DNA of 64,000 nt from Actinostola sp. cb2023 (Eukaryota > Cnidaria > Anthozoa > Actiniaria > Actinostolidae): contig JAUJYZ010000961.1 of the NCBI GenBank assembly GCA_033675265.1, positions 102,001 to 166,000 on the forward strand, in the 5' to 3' direction. Both the position numbers and the translations under genes were made by a program. Each line of letters begins with the position of its first letter. Position 1 is the first letter of the stretch. Of this stretch, positions 1 to 8,869 are shown in pieces. The notes beneath the pieces were generated by a model. That model ran no database searches. It was not told the origin of the DNA and saw nothing but the letters and a program-made list of their open reading frames with translations.

Positions 1-195
1 TTCCAAATAATTAATTACAGTAAATTTGTGAGTTAAATTTGGTTAAAATTAATGACCATTTGCAGAAACTGTTTATTTCAACCAATTATTTCTAACCTAA
101 AATAAATGGTTGAAATAACGTGATTAACCTATTATAAATTGATTACCTCAGATGCATCATAGGTACAATTTAAATAGGTTGAAATGACTCATCAG
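1..195. other. AT-rich leader to the 93-bp minisatellite
   Basis: No gene is visible. The stretch contains scattered copies of the words GGTTAAAA, GGTTGAAAT and TTACCTCAGATGCAT. These recur at the far side of the array near 780-800, so it looks like degenerate or flanking units of the same repeat. It may be the inner part of a Polinton terminal repeat, but the outer end lies beyond the window. Confidence 0.5.
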
Positions 196-770
196 ATTTG
201 GTTAAAACTACCAATTTACCTGGTTGATATAACCATTTTCTAAATGTGAATTCTACCTATTGGTAATTGGTCAAAACTACCAAGAAATAAATGGTTAAAA
301 CTACCAATTCACCTGGTTGATATAACCATTCTCTAAATGTGAATTCTACCTATTGGTAATTGGTCAAAACTACCAAGAAATAAATGGTTAAAACTACCAA
401 TTCACCTGGTTGATATAACCATTTTCTAAATGTGAATTCTACCTATTGGTAATTGGTCAAAACTACCAAGAAATAAATGGTTAAAACTACCAATTCACCT
501 GGTTGATATAACCATTCTCTAAATGTGAATTCTACCTATTGGTAATTGGTCAAAACTACCAAGAAATAAATGGTTAAAACTACCAATTCACCTGGTTGAT
601 ATAACCATTTTCTAAATGTGAATTCTACCTATTGGTAATTGGTCAAAACTACCAAGAAATAAATGGTTAAAACTACCAATTCACCTGGTTGATATAACCA
701 TTTTCTAAATGTGCATTCTACCTATTGGTAATTGGTCAAAACTACCAAGAAATAAATGGTTAAAACAACC
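196..770. repeat. 93-bp tandem minisatellite, about six copies
   Basis: The word TAAATGTGAATTCTACC recurs at 241, 334, 427, 520 and 613, and with one change at 706, giving an exact 93-bp period. Units differ by one or two bases (for example TTTTCTAAA against TCTCTAAA in alternating copies), which suggests that a two-unit block was amplified. Each unit contains short inverted words such as GGTTGATATAACC. It lies directly downstream of the leftmost Polinton gene, where terminal or subterminal repeats would be expected. Confidence 0.9.
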
Positions 771-839
771 AAATAAGAAATGGTTACCTCAGATGCATTG
801 TGTAACCATTTTTTTTTGGTAATTTTAACCAATCCGGTT

Positions 840-1223
840 TTACAGTGTATTCTCTTTTGATTTTGCAAGCTGAATAGTATTTTCATGCTTTGACACCTTT
901 TTAGTAAGTGCTTTCGTGAAGATTGTACAACTAGCTGATATTAAGCCCAACAGGCCGCCGACAGACGATAAAGGAACACCCACTAGGATCCCAGGCCCTG
1001 TTAAACTTGTGGCCACACCAGAGCCAGTTAAAATGACGGACAAAGTTCCTGTTGCAACTGCTGTTTTATGAAATATTCCGCGTATCTTAGCATATTTCTT
1101 CCTGACGTTTTCGTAATGTTTTACTTCTGATACTAGTTGGGTCAAAACCATGTTTACTTTATGAAGTCTAAAGTTTTCACCAGTTTGTTCTGGTACTTCT
1201 GGATAAATCGCATCGTAGTCCAT
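840..1223 (-). CDS. Small membrane protein, last gene of the Polinton left block
   Basis: This is an intact 127-codon frame starting ATG at 1223, directly preceded on the coding strand by an AT-only TATA-like stretch (AAATATAT). Residues 1-48 are polar and helical. Residues about 50-105 form a long Gly/Ser/Val/Leu-rich hydrophobic region that could span a membrane twice (TGTLSVILTGSGVATSL, then GGLLGLISASCTIF). The tail is Lys-rich. It follows the penton gene by 17 bp in the same direction, so it is probably co-expressed with the virion genes. No named family is recognised. A membrane-active or internal virion protein is an inference from context only. Confidence 0.7.
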   Translation of the reverse strand: MDYDAIYPEVPEQTGENFRLHKVNMVLTQLVSEVKHYENVRKKYAKIRGIFHKTAVATGTLSVILTGSGVATSLTGPGILVGVPLSSVGGLLGLISASCTIFTKALTKKVSKHENTIQLAKSKENTL

Positions 1224-1240
1224 ATATATTTATTTATTTT

Positions 1241-1882
1241 TTATATGATTTCAATTACCATTCTCATTGGATATATTCCAGAATTAATGCTTTGGTTACT
1301 AGAATCTGTCACCCAAAACCTAATACTATTAATATAATCATCATTTTTAATAGGTGTGCTCAATGGATTATTAGGATTATAGGATATCTTTTCTCCAGCC
1401 TTGTTTAATTCAACACGTGCTAATAATTGTGAATATTTATTAATTAATATGATTTGTGTAGGATCAATAAGATCGCAATAAATACAGACATCTTGAGTAG
1501 GTTGACTAATATTGATGTTATATTTGGTATTTGCTCCGAGACCTGTTGTAATGTTTAATAATTTTGATAAACTCACATTTAATTCAGCCTCTACTGTCGG
1601 GGTGATATGATATTTTTTATCTACAATTGTGATTGAAACTTTTTTATCACCAAGTGAAACCGCTTTATCAATAGCATTTTTAAAACTAAAATTAGTGTAG
1701 TTTCCTTTCGGAACCCGTATCAAAACATTTCCCCTTCCATCTGAAATAGTTCCTTCACTTGGAAGATTATACAAATGATTATAAAAACTACAACTTACAA
1801 GTGATATCTTGGAGCTCTTAATAGGATTTTTAAACCAAATAGTTTCATCAGCTTTTGTTTGTTCAACATTTAAAATTATCAT
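1241..1882 (-). CDS. Polinton penton / minor capsid protein (single jelly-roll type)
   Basis: This intact 213-aa protein has the layout of Polinton and adintovirus penton proteins. An N-terminal stretch has KISLVSCSFYNHLYNL (about residues 25-40), then the GNYT motif near 61. A mid-protein block follows with VCIYCDLIDPTQ (about 132-143), then the closing VNSIRF-like and VTD segments that form the last strands of the jelly roll. In this family the protein forms pentamers at capsid vertices. The assignment rests on recalled family motifs, not on a search. It is one of eight colinear minus-strand genes, and its ATG at 1882 follows an AATATATAG box. No stop or frameshift is present. Confidence 0.78.
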   Translation of the reverse strand: MIILNVEQTKADETIWFKNPIKSSKISLVSCSFYNHLYNLPSEGTISDGRGNVLIRVPKGNYTNFSFKNAIDKAVSLGDKKVSITIVDKKYHITPTVEAELNVSLSKLLNITTGLGANTKYNINISQPTQDVCIYCDLIDPTQIILINKYSQLLARVELNKAGEKISYNPNNPLSTPIKNDDYINSIRFWVTDSSNQSINSGIYPMRMVIEII

Positions 1883-1890
1883 GCTATATA

Positions 1891-2613
1891 TTATTTCTTT
1901 TTATACTGCTCAACAGCATAGAGAACCACCGCTACTATCAATAGCCAAGTGTGTTGGGCCAGGAAACCAATCGCCTGGCCGGCAGTTTTAAATATAAAGG
2001 AGGCTATGGATCCTATCATACCTGGTAATATATGAGCTAATTTTTCACCTATTGTTTTCAAACCTTTTCCAAGGCCTAGTGAAACTGCAGCTAATTTAGC
2101 TCCTAGGGCTTTCAAACCTTTTCCAAAACCTTTTGCGACGGAAGATAACCCGCTTTTTAAACTATTAATGATCACGCCAATGACGACGCCGACAGCAGAA
2201 ACAATAGCAAAAGCCGTGAATCCGTATTTTTTAAAGATAAGTTTTATACGCTCCTTCAAGGGCAATTTTTCTTCTATAGCCACTCTTTCATCTTCAAGTT
2301 CTTGTTTCTGATCTTCTAGCTCTTGTACTTGTGATTCTAAAATATTTTTTGTATTAGTGAGAGCTTCAGTATCATCCATTAATTTATTGAATTTGTTCTC
2401 TGCAATTAATTCATATCTTTTATTCCTTATAGTTTCCGCTTGTTCTACTGTTTCATCTGTCTGTCTTTGAGAATTATGGTACATCTCATATTCCGAATCA
2501 GAGTCTGATATTTGCGATCTAATTGAACTACTTCTTCTAGTGTTGTCCTCTATCCTCTTATTTATATCTATTACTTCAGGGTATAACACCGTTAGTTTTT
2601 TTATCACACTCAT
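1891..2613 (-). CDS. Coiled-coil, glycine-rich membrane-active virion protein candidate
   Basis: The frame is open from 2625, but the first ATG is at 2613 (MSVIKKLTVLYPEV), giving about 240 aa. Residues about 15-115 are charged and heptad-like, with Glu/Lys/Gln-rich coiled coil. A hydrophobic span follows (FAIVSAVGVVIGVIINSL). Next come repeated GKGLKxLGxKL amphipathic segments, and then a C-terminal membrane segment ending in Lys residues. This design recalls the membrane-lytic or minor-core proteins of adeno-like and Polinton virions (pVI/PX-like), but that is inference. It lies 8 bp upstream of the penton gene and 21 bp downstream of the 147-aa gene. Confidence 0.68.
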   Translation of the reverse strand: MSVIKKLTVLYPEVIDINKRIEDNTRRSSSIRSQISDSDSEYEMYHNSQRQTDETVEQAETIRNKRYELIAENKFNKLMDDTEALTNTKNILESQVQELEDQKQELEDERVAIEEKLPLKERIKLIFKKYGFTAFAIVSAVGVVIGVIINSLKSGLSSVAKGFGKGLKALGAKLAAVSLGLGKGLKTIGEKLAHILPGMIGSIASFIFKTAGQAIGFLAQHTWLLIVAVVLYAVEQYKKK

Positions 2614-2634
2614 CACTTGAGGCAACTAATCGTT

Positions 2635-3078
2635 TTAACTTGGTTTCACTAAGACACCTAAAGCATTTTTAATTTTATTTGTTATTTTTCCAAAAGATTT
2701 TTCACTGAATTCGTTCCCTATTTTAGTGCTAATCGGGTACCACTTGTTCTTGTCACTGTCATAGACCTCAATAACATCTCCTTCGTTGATTCTGACATCA
2801 AAATCGGGCCAATTAATCTTATTATCAGTATAAAATATATCAAGATCAGCCTTAGCTTTATTATACATTTCAATCTTTTCAGCCGATCGACCTAAATTAG
2901 CCGACATTGTTGGTGGTAGTTTATCTGTTATTAAGTATGTTTTCACCCCTTTATTTTTTAGTTTAATAGTAACCCTACCATATTCATCAATATCGAAAAG
3001 AAAGTTAGCTTTTGATGGATCCCATTCTGGATATAATTCTTTGATTCTTTCTTCAGCAGTTGTTTGACGTTGTAACAT
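2635..3078 (-). CDS. Unknown 147-aa Polinton left-block protein
   Basis: This is an intact frame from ATG 3078 to TAA 2635. The start MLQRQTTAEERIKELYPEWD is followed by a mixed beta-rich body with GRVTIKLKNKGVKTYLI and GDVIEVYDSDKNKWYP. The C-terminal helix is basic and amphipathic (FGKITNKIKNALGVL). The word LYPE near its N-terminus also occurs near the N-terminus of the 240-aa neighbour, which hints at a shared interaction motif. No family is recognised. It is soluble by appearance and tightly linked to its neighbours (4-bp gap to the upstream gene). Confidence 0.65.
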   Translation of the reverse strand: MLQRQTTAEERIKELYPEWDPSKANFLFDIDEYGRVTIKLKNKGVKTYLITDKLPPTMSANLGRSAEKIEMYNKAKADLDIFYTDNKINWPDFDVRINEGDVIEVYDSDKNKWYPISTKIGNEFSEKSFGKITNKIKNALGVLVKPS

Positions 3079-3082
3079 ATTT

Positions 3083-3334
3083 TCATACCTCGCTGAAAGA
3101 AAGATCTTCTAGCTCAATCTCCTCACGTCCATCATCTAAACCCAGAACTTGTCTTGTCCGTCGGCCACTAATACTGTCCGAATTCATTACCCGATTTATA
3201 GCCGTCCTCAGCCCAGATCTTTCATTTCTATCTCTATTAATAAGGCGTTGAGTCTCATCATTAACATCATCATCATCATTTATATCAGTTCTACCTTCCT
3301 CTGTAGTGGGATCAAAATCAGTATCACCCTCCAT
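3083..3334 (-). CDS. Small acidic protein with basic middle, 83 aa
   Basis: An intact short frame starts at ATG 3334, just after a GATAT box. The first 30 residues are strongly acidic (TDINDDDDVNDET), the middle is Arg-rich (NRDRNERSGLRTAINRVMNS, SGRRTRQVL), and the end is acidic again. No membrane segment is present. Charge-segmented small proteins of this kind are common among virion core and scaffold proteins, but the function here is unknown. The frame is kept as a gene because it fits the 4-6 bp spacing of the operon-like series on both sides. Confidence 0.6.
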   Translation of the reverse strand: MEGDTDFDPTTEEGRTDINDDDDVNDETQRLINRDRNERSGLRTAINRVMNSDSISGRRTRQVLGLDDGREEIELEDLSFSEV

Positions 3335-3339
3335 ATATC

Positions 3340-3753
3340 CTACAAATATCTCGCCGCTAAAAAAACAGTTCCCATCATCCCGACACCCACATAAATAATT
3401 TCATTGTGTTTTTGATTTTTGCTGGGTTTATAATAATCAGAAAATTGAGGTTGTTTCAAGTTAAAATCAGGATGAGTCTTTGAGTATAATGTGAATGCGT
3501 AATCCGTATCGTGTAAATTACCATCTGCTATTTTTTTGTTCGTATAACGGGTTGTCAACCACTCTTGGTACTGTTCTCTTTTCTTTTGCCATTCGCCCAT
3601 ATCTTGTTGATAACGTTCTATGGCTTTGTCGTGTCGGATTTTCTCCCCATCGCTATGTTTCTTATCCAAGGATTTCGCTAAATACATGCTGCCTGTAAAA
3701 GCTGTGGCATTCAGAACAGCTCCGGCGATCATCATCGCTACAGCACTTGCCAT
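3340..3753 (-). CDS. Two-membrane-segment protein, 137 aa
   Basis: This is an intact frame from ATG 3753 (preceded by TAATATAA) to 3340. Residues 1-28 form a hydrophobic segment (MASAVAMMIAGAVLNATAF). The middle is charged and aromatic, with many Lys, Gln and Tyr (RYQQDMGEWQKKREQYQEWL). The last 20 residues form a second hydrophobic segment (IYVGVGMMGTVFLAARYL). The predicted topology is a hairpin with a polar loop. No family is recognised. It is followed 5 bp later by the 83-aa gene and preceded by the 73-aa membrane protein. Confidence 0.65.
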   Translation of the reverse strand: MASAVAMMIAGAVLNATAFTGSMYLAKSLDKKHSDGEKIRHDKAIERYQQDMGEWQKKREQYQEWLTTRYTNKKIADGNLHDTDYAFTLYSKTHPDFNLKQPQFSDYYKPSKNQKHNEIIYVGVGMMGTVFLAARYL

Positions 3754-3758
3754 TTATA

Positions 3759-3980
3759 TTAGAGGTATTTAGGTAGAATTTTTTGATCTTCTAGATATTG
3801 CTTCAAATACATAGAGCCGGCTAGAACCGCCACCCATTTGCCATAATTGGATAGACTCGTTGAAGGGTCATTGATAAAGGTCTCTCTCATAGTTTTCTTA
3901 CCGATGTAACCAATACCTGCTGCAATCCCAACGACTACAGAAGCATCCATAAGTGTTTTAACTATTTTGTTTTCAGACAT
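3759..3980 (-). CDS. Tiny membrane protein, 73 aa
   Basis: An intact frame starts at ATG 3980, directly after an AGTATATA box on the coding strand. It has two hydrophobic segments: VVVGIAAGIGYIG (about 15-27) and WVAVLAGSMYL (about 49-59). They are separated by a Lys/Arg-containing loop. The C-terminus is charged (EDQKILPKYL). It resembles the flanking 137-aa and 113-aa proteins in having short membrane segments, so this end of the block encodes a cluster of three small membrane proteins. The function is not known. Confidence 0.6.
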   Translation of the reverse strand: MSENKIVKTLMDASVVVGIAAGIGYIGKKTMRETFINDPSTSLSNYGKWVAVLAGSMYLKQYLEDQKILPKYL

Positions 3981-3996
3981 TATATACTATAATATT

Positions 3997-4338
3997 TTAT
4001 TCCATGCCCGATGTTCTAGATTTTACAGCAGGAGGAGGTGTGATACCATTGGTTTCAGCAGGTGGTGGTGTTCCAATGCGAGGTTCTACCTTCCTCCATC
4101 GAAAATATAAATCTACAGCGGTCAAGCCTATTCCAACTAGTGTCAATGCTGTTGTGAGCGATATTTCAGGCATCCAGCTGATGCTGGCAGGTTCATCGGG
4201 AGCTTCACCATTCTTTTCTAGAGCCTTCTTAGCATTCTTATGATATTCGGCTAGTTTTTTTCCAGCTGCTATTCTCTTAGGATCCTTTTGTTTAACAACT
4301 GGAGTTTCAGGTTCTTTGGTTATTTGATCGTCAGACAT
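3997..4338 (-). CDS. First gene of left block: Lys-rich single-pass membrane protein, 113 aa
   Basis: The frame is open from 4392, but the ATG at 4338 (MSDDQITKEPE) follows a perfect TATATATA-type box at 4338-4346 and is chosen as the start. Residues about 20-50 are Lys-rich (KDPKRIAAGKKLAEYHKNAK). A single membrane span follows (LTTALTLVGIGLTAVDLYF). The tail is Pro-rich (GTPPPAETNGITPPP). It is the promoter-proximal member of the eight-gene minus-strand series. No family is recognised. Confidence 0.6.
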   Translation of the reverse strand: MSDDQITKEPETPVVKQKDPKRIAAGKKLAEYHKNAKKALEKNGEAPDEPASISWMPEISLTTALTLVGIGLTAVDLYFRWRKVEPRIGTPPPAETNGITPPPAVKSRTSGME

Positions 4339-4346
4339 ATATATAG
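4338..4346 (-). promoter_or_regulatory. TATATATA box abutting the first left-block start codon
   Basis: On the coding strand, an alternating TA tract runs directly into the ATG at 4338, leaving essentially no 5' leader. The same arrangement recurs at several other Polinton genes in this window (3334, 3980, 1223, 41186, 41806, 43057/43064 and 47688). This suggests a shared promoter signal. Confidence 0.5.
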
Positions 4347-4350
4347 AATA

Positions 4351-4436
4351 ATATTCCAACAGCATTCCAACAGAGTTCCAACAGCTGCTCAACAGAGTTC
4401 CAACAGTTCAACAGAGTTCCAACAGAGTTCCAACAA
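4351..4436. repeat. Short tandem repeat of the AACAGAGTTCC type
   Basis: Units of about 11 bp (GTTCCAACAGA and variants) repeat about seven times directly upstream of the left-block promoter. No coding sense is seen. It could hold transcription-factor sites, but it may simply be slippage. Confidence 0.7.
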
Positions 4437-4440
4437 AGAT

Positions 4441-4976
4441 ATGTAATGCTGTAGATTATTATTAGATATTTGCTATTCTGCCACACAGCTATATAGAATG
4501 CTAGTATTGTTTATTATATATTTGTTAACTTGCCACACAGCTATATAGAAACAGAATGCTGTAGATTATTATTAGATATTTGCTATTCTGCCATACAGCT
4601 GAATGCTAGTATTGTTTATTAGATATTTGTTAACTTGCCACACAGCTTTCAAATCTAGAAACAGAATGCTGTAGATTATTATTAGATATTTGCTATTCTG
4701 CCACACAGCTGAATGCTAGTATTGTTTATTAGATATTTGTTAACTTGCCACACAGCTTTCAAATCTAGAAACAGAATGCTGTAGATTATTATTAGATATT
4801 TGCTATTCTGCCACACAGCTATATAGAATGCTAGTATTGTTTATTAGATATTTGCTATTCTGCCACACAGCTTTCAAATCTAGAAACAGAATGCTGTAGA
4901 TTATTATTAGATATTTGCTATTCTACCACACAGCTGAATGCTAGTATTGTTTATTAGGCGTTTGCTATCCTGTAAT
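4441..4976. repeat. Minisatellite, inverted copy of the 52-bp family
   Basis: Units built on AGATATTTGCTATTCTG, AGATATTTGTTAACTTG and CCACACAGCT repeat about ten times, in alternating forms with or without a TTTCAAATCTAGAAACAG spacer. The reverse complement matches the units at 30468-30690 closely and the 52-bp units at 13262-13710 and 28441-30467 more loosely. So the two arrays that border the zinc-finger fragments point in opposite directions. Confidence 0.88.
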
Positions 4977-4978
4977 AT

Positions 4979-5230
4979 ATGGAGTGTAATAAGTGTAATA
5001 GAACTTTCTGCAGCAGACAACGATTGGGAACTCATGTGCGAAATAAAGTATGTGAAAAGAAGAAAGAACCTAGCCTATTTGTAAAGAATGTAATAAGACC
5101 TTCAGCACTATGCAAATGCTAGCGTATCATGTGCGAAATAAAGTATGTGAAAAACCCCTCCCTCCTAAAACTCCTGTTTGTTTTTACTCAAAAAGACCAA
5201 TATCAAAGTTGTCAAACTTGTTTTATCATT
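4979..5230 (+). pseudogene. 5' fragment of a C2HC zinc-finger gene
   Basis: ATG at 4979 sits directly behind TAATAT at the array edge. The first finger is visible: C-x2-C-x12-H-x5-C within CNKCNRTFCSRQRLGTHV. A frame change after the repeated VCEKK word leads to a stop at 5120-5122. A second decayed finger can be read in another frame over 5080-5155, and open reading continues to about 5225. The unit GTGCGAAATAAAGTATGTG occurs twice. The finger sequence is nearly the same as that of the fingers at 13036-13270. The two pieces are therefore either one gene split by 7.8 kb of inserted repeats or two copies. It was probably a DNA-binding protein of the mobile element. Confidence 0.6.
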
Positions 5231-5965
5231 CTCAGACACTTGTAATCTGAAAAACTTCGAAAATCATTTCGAAAGAATATATTTTGTGGGATATTACATT
5301 TTTATGATGTGGGAACCCTGTGGTGTGGCATGAAAATATTTAATTCAAATTTTGGGATGTTTCTTCTATGGGATTTTGTGGGATTTTCAATATGTTACTT
5401 AGGTCACTCCTCTCTGTCGTATAGAAGTAAAATTATTTCTGTTGCAATTTGTTTGACCTCAAACAACAGCTTGGCTGTTTTTTTCATGGTGCGGGAACCC
5501 TGTGGTAAAACATCAATATCTTTAATTCCAATTTTCGGGATGTTCCACCGAAGGGATTTTTTGGGATTTTTAGTATGTTACTTAGGTCACCTCTCTTGAT
5601 ATCTTAACAGTGAAAAACATTCTATTGCAATTAGTTTGATCTCAAACCACAGATTGACTGGACTATTAGGGAGCAATGGTGAATTCAGTTCTCGAATCCT
5701 TTCCTTTTGATATCTTGAATTTCTGAAACTGCTTTCAAATCAGATTAATATCTACTTGAGCCCTGTATTGGTTTGTTTATCGATTAGAATGGTTTTTAGC
5801 GAGTTTTGGGACAGACTGTAGCGAGCTCCCGATAGAGAGAAAGAAACGACCGTTCAAATAAGACACAGGAAGCCCAATACACAAACAGAGGGTGGTGAGC
5901 CTGTGGTTTCACTGTTCAGTTGTTATATATAAACATTTTTTTCCCCAATAGTTGTTTGTGGGCTG
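5231..5965. other. Non-coding repeat-derived DNA with a diverged tandem duplication
   Basis: 5309-5415 and 5490-5598 are diverged direct copies sharing GGGAACCCTGTGGT, TTTTGGGATGTT-like and TATGTTACTTAGGTCAC words. The segment near 5698-5767 (CTGCTTTCAAA...CTACTTGAG...CCTGT) recurs at 9511-9582. No protein-coding sense was found. Confidence 0.6.
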
Positions 5966-6057
5966 GTATTGACATTTTTGTAGTTATGTGAGTTTCCTCA
6001 ACCCAAATTTGTTGATCAATAAATTTGGGTTGAGGAAACTCATATAATTACAAATTT
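5966..6057. repeat. Hairpin MITE-like inverted repeat
   Basis: Arms of about 35 bp (GTTATGTGAGTTTCCTCAAC and its complement) surround a short loop containing TTGATCAAT. It is small, AT-flanked and typical of a hairpin MITE or a solo foldback end. Confidence 0.75.
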
Positions 6058-6861
6058 TTTTTTTATTGTTTTTGCATTATATTTTCGTATCAATGTAAAG
6101 CGCCACGGGCAATTAGTAGACGTGTGCGATATAGAAGTGATTTATTATTATTGTTACAGTGGAGATTTTATGAGTCGAATCATGCACCAATCGACCAACT
6201 CATGAATTATTACATGGAATATCTGGACAGTTTATCCTCACATTAAAATGAAAGTGAATTGTCACCATAGTGCACAGAAAACTATTCTGAATGGCTATAG
6301 AGGTCTTTCTCTATTATAAATGCTCCAACAATAGCAGGTGAAACCTGAAACTCTAGCGAATGAAAGACTTTATCAAGGTTAGTACTAAAACAGGTTTGGT
6401 TTGCTTCAAAATATTTTTCTGGCGGCGTTAGAAACCGTCAAACATTTTGAACAGCCAGGGACCAGTAGCGACGTATCAAAACTTGAAATTAGGCATTATT
6501 CGTGGCGCTGTAGAAACTTCAATTCGCATCATCAGGCAATTAATTTCATGTCAAATTGCTCACATATCTTTCTAGTTTTCCTAGTTAATGATGATGACGA
6601 TGATGCCTGGGCGGTACTAAGGGCGTATTCGGATAGAGGTGTACTACGGACCCCTGACCCTCTCCCAGACTTAAAATTGCGATTTTCCATACCCTATCCT
6701 AGAAATGTTAACGTTATTTCTGACGCTGTTTTATTTGGTAAAACTGTAATTCGCAACAATGATAACGCTGGTAGCCTCCTTTGCAGTAGCTCTTTGTGTT
6801 GATCGCTTTCCGACACAAAGGTCGGGACCGACACAAAAAACGGTGTAATTGGGCGCGTCAA
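6058..6861. other. No gene recognised
   Basis: This is unique-looking AT-rich sequence. The open frame at 6401-6802 has no recognisable domain and no codon structure that sets it apart, so it is not called. A short GATGATGACGATGATG run occurs near 6587. Confidence 0.4.
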
Positions 6862-7243
6862 TTATATATCCCGACCTCAAAATGTAACCTATATCCCGAA
6901 TGCAAAAGGGACCCTATATCCCGACCGCAAAAGGGAGCCGATATCTCAACCGCAAAAGGGACCCTATATCCCGACCGCAAAAGGTATCTTATATCCTGAT
7001 CGCATAAGGTACGCTATACCCCGACCGCAAAAGGTATCCTATATCCCGACCGCACAAGGTATGCTATATCCGGCGAACGCAAAAGGTACCCTATATCGCG
7101 ACCGCAAAAGGAACCCTATATCCCGACCGCAAAAGGTACCCTATATCGCGACCGCAAAAGGAACCCTATATCCCGACCGCAGAAGGAACTCTATATCCCG
7201 ACCGCAATAAGTACCCAATATCCCGAACGCAAAAGGTACCAAT
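6862..7243. repeat. About 24-bp tandem repeat (CTATATCCCGACCGCAAAAGG)
   Basis: About 15-16 degenerate units with core words TATATCCCGACCGCAAAAGG and RYACCC repeat head to tail. Short open frames through it are by-products of the repeat. Confidence 0.88.
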
Positions 7244-7887
7244 ATGCAATGCAAATATATTATGCCACCACCCTAACAATTATAGCGATTATATGATAAT
7301 AGTGTTAAAGCTCTTGGACATAATGGATAGCTTTTTAATTCATATTGTTAAAAGTCGTTTCACGATTGAGGCATGAATTCAGAGTGCGCGCTCATTAAAG
7401 GCTTATCATATAATGGTGAGTGACAGACTTCATGATAGAATGTCGTTCGTTAATACTTCACTCTTTTTAATAGCTTAAGATTTCGATAACATTTTGAGTT
7501 ATCCATGTAGGAATGATAAACTAGTTAAAGAATATTGGGAAACAATATTTAAGCTTTGTATTCATGTAATATATTCAACAATTGAAAACTGTTGATGATA
7601 AGCAATTACACTTGGATTAATGTGATTATCTCTTCTTATGAAGAATTACCACCCACTTCGTTATTTTAAAATGTTAGCTGTTTAATATACTAATGTTACA
7701 ACGATCTTTCCAAATGACGATGCATAATCGTGGATTTGGATTGCTATAGATTTGTTTTTTCACTTATCTGGAGTAAGCGAAAGTAGTAAATTTTTAACGG
7801 CGAGAATGGAATTCGATAATTAGGTGTTTCGAGCTTGTCACAATGGCGCTACTTCTTATCTCGAATAGACATCCGATCTAAAAGGAT
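7244..7887. other. No gene; partial direct homology with 10860-10960
   Basis: Non-coding AT-rich sequence. The part around 7810-7885 (CGATAAT..GTGTT.CGA.CTTGTCA.AATG ... AGACATCC) resembles 10870-10945 in the same orientation. The DNA flanking the next element is thus partly duplicated on both sides. Confidence 0.4.
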
Positions 7888-8626
7888 AGTTATCGATGGC
7901 ATGTTGTAAAACATGGACTGGACTTTGGACTGGACTTTGGACTGGAATTATTGGATATTTTTAGAGTATTATCAGGAGCCCATGGTATTATAAAATATAA
8001 ATTATTATATATATTATTATTATTATAAAATATTTTTTAATCAACAATGTTTTCTATGGCATTTTTTCGTTCTAATTTACAATGACTATCAATCACCCGA
8101 TCTCAAAGGTGATCTGGTCTAGTTAACTCCCTTTGACAACCAGAAACACATACTTTTTCAAATACCGTTACTTGAAATTCATTCTAAAATCGAAATACTA
8201 CAAATCGGGGCGTCTTGAAACATCAAAGCGGCGTGATCTAGTCTTCGTTTGTATTTTAGCTAGCCGTCATCGCCGGGTGTCGATGTTACCTGATATTCAC
8301 AGAAACACGATTCGCCAAGTTACCTTAGAAGTCTTGTAGTAGGCAATAATGCATTTCAAAAGGCAGAATAAAGTAGAATAGTCTTGAACGAATCTCTGAT
8401 TTATTAATTATCTCACTAGAAATTCAAACAACAGATACTGAGTTACATGTTTAAGTTGCTAACTCACTTGATTGCCAGTGATAATCTACATAGGAGGTTA
8501 TTACTAGCTCAATCATCAAACCTGGCGATAATTCTAGCTATAATTAGATTCTCTGGTGTACCCTTGTAACTGATTACAAATATCATTCTGGCTGTCATTA
8601 TTCCTGTCAAACACCCTAAGAGTTCA

Positions 8627-8856
8627 GGGGCCCGTTTCTCGAAAGCACTGAAAGCTTATCGGGCCCGAAAAAGGGTTTCTTTAAAAATCTACATCTTCAT
8701 AACAAGTTGTTTGCAGACATGAAACTTTGCATGAAGGGAAAGTTTGTTCATATTAAAAGCATGTCAAAAGAACAGCTTTGTAGAGTAAGTGTCTCCGATT
8801 TCTGGGATGTCTTTTCGGGCCCGAAAAGTTTACGGGGCTTTCGAGAAACGGACCCC
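8627..8856. mobile_element. Nested 230-bp inverted-repeat MITE
   Basis: The terminal words GGGGCCCGTTTCTCGAAAGC and the complement of GCTTTCGAGAAACGGACCCC face each other, with a second inner inverted pair TCGGGCCCGAAAA. It is nested inside the MULE-like element. The target duplication is unclear. Confidence 0.72.
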
Positions 8857-8869
8857 AGTACCGGGGGGT

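Noticed and set aside
840..4392. Adenain-like cysteine protease among the left-block genes
   Set aside because: None of the eight products shows a His-Asp/Glu-Cys arrangement or the right size. The protease seems absent or lost in an interrupted region.
6401..6802. 133-aa plus-strand gene
   Set aside because: No recognisable domain, no splice or promoter context, and repeat-rich surroundings.
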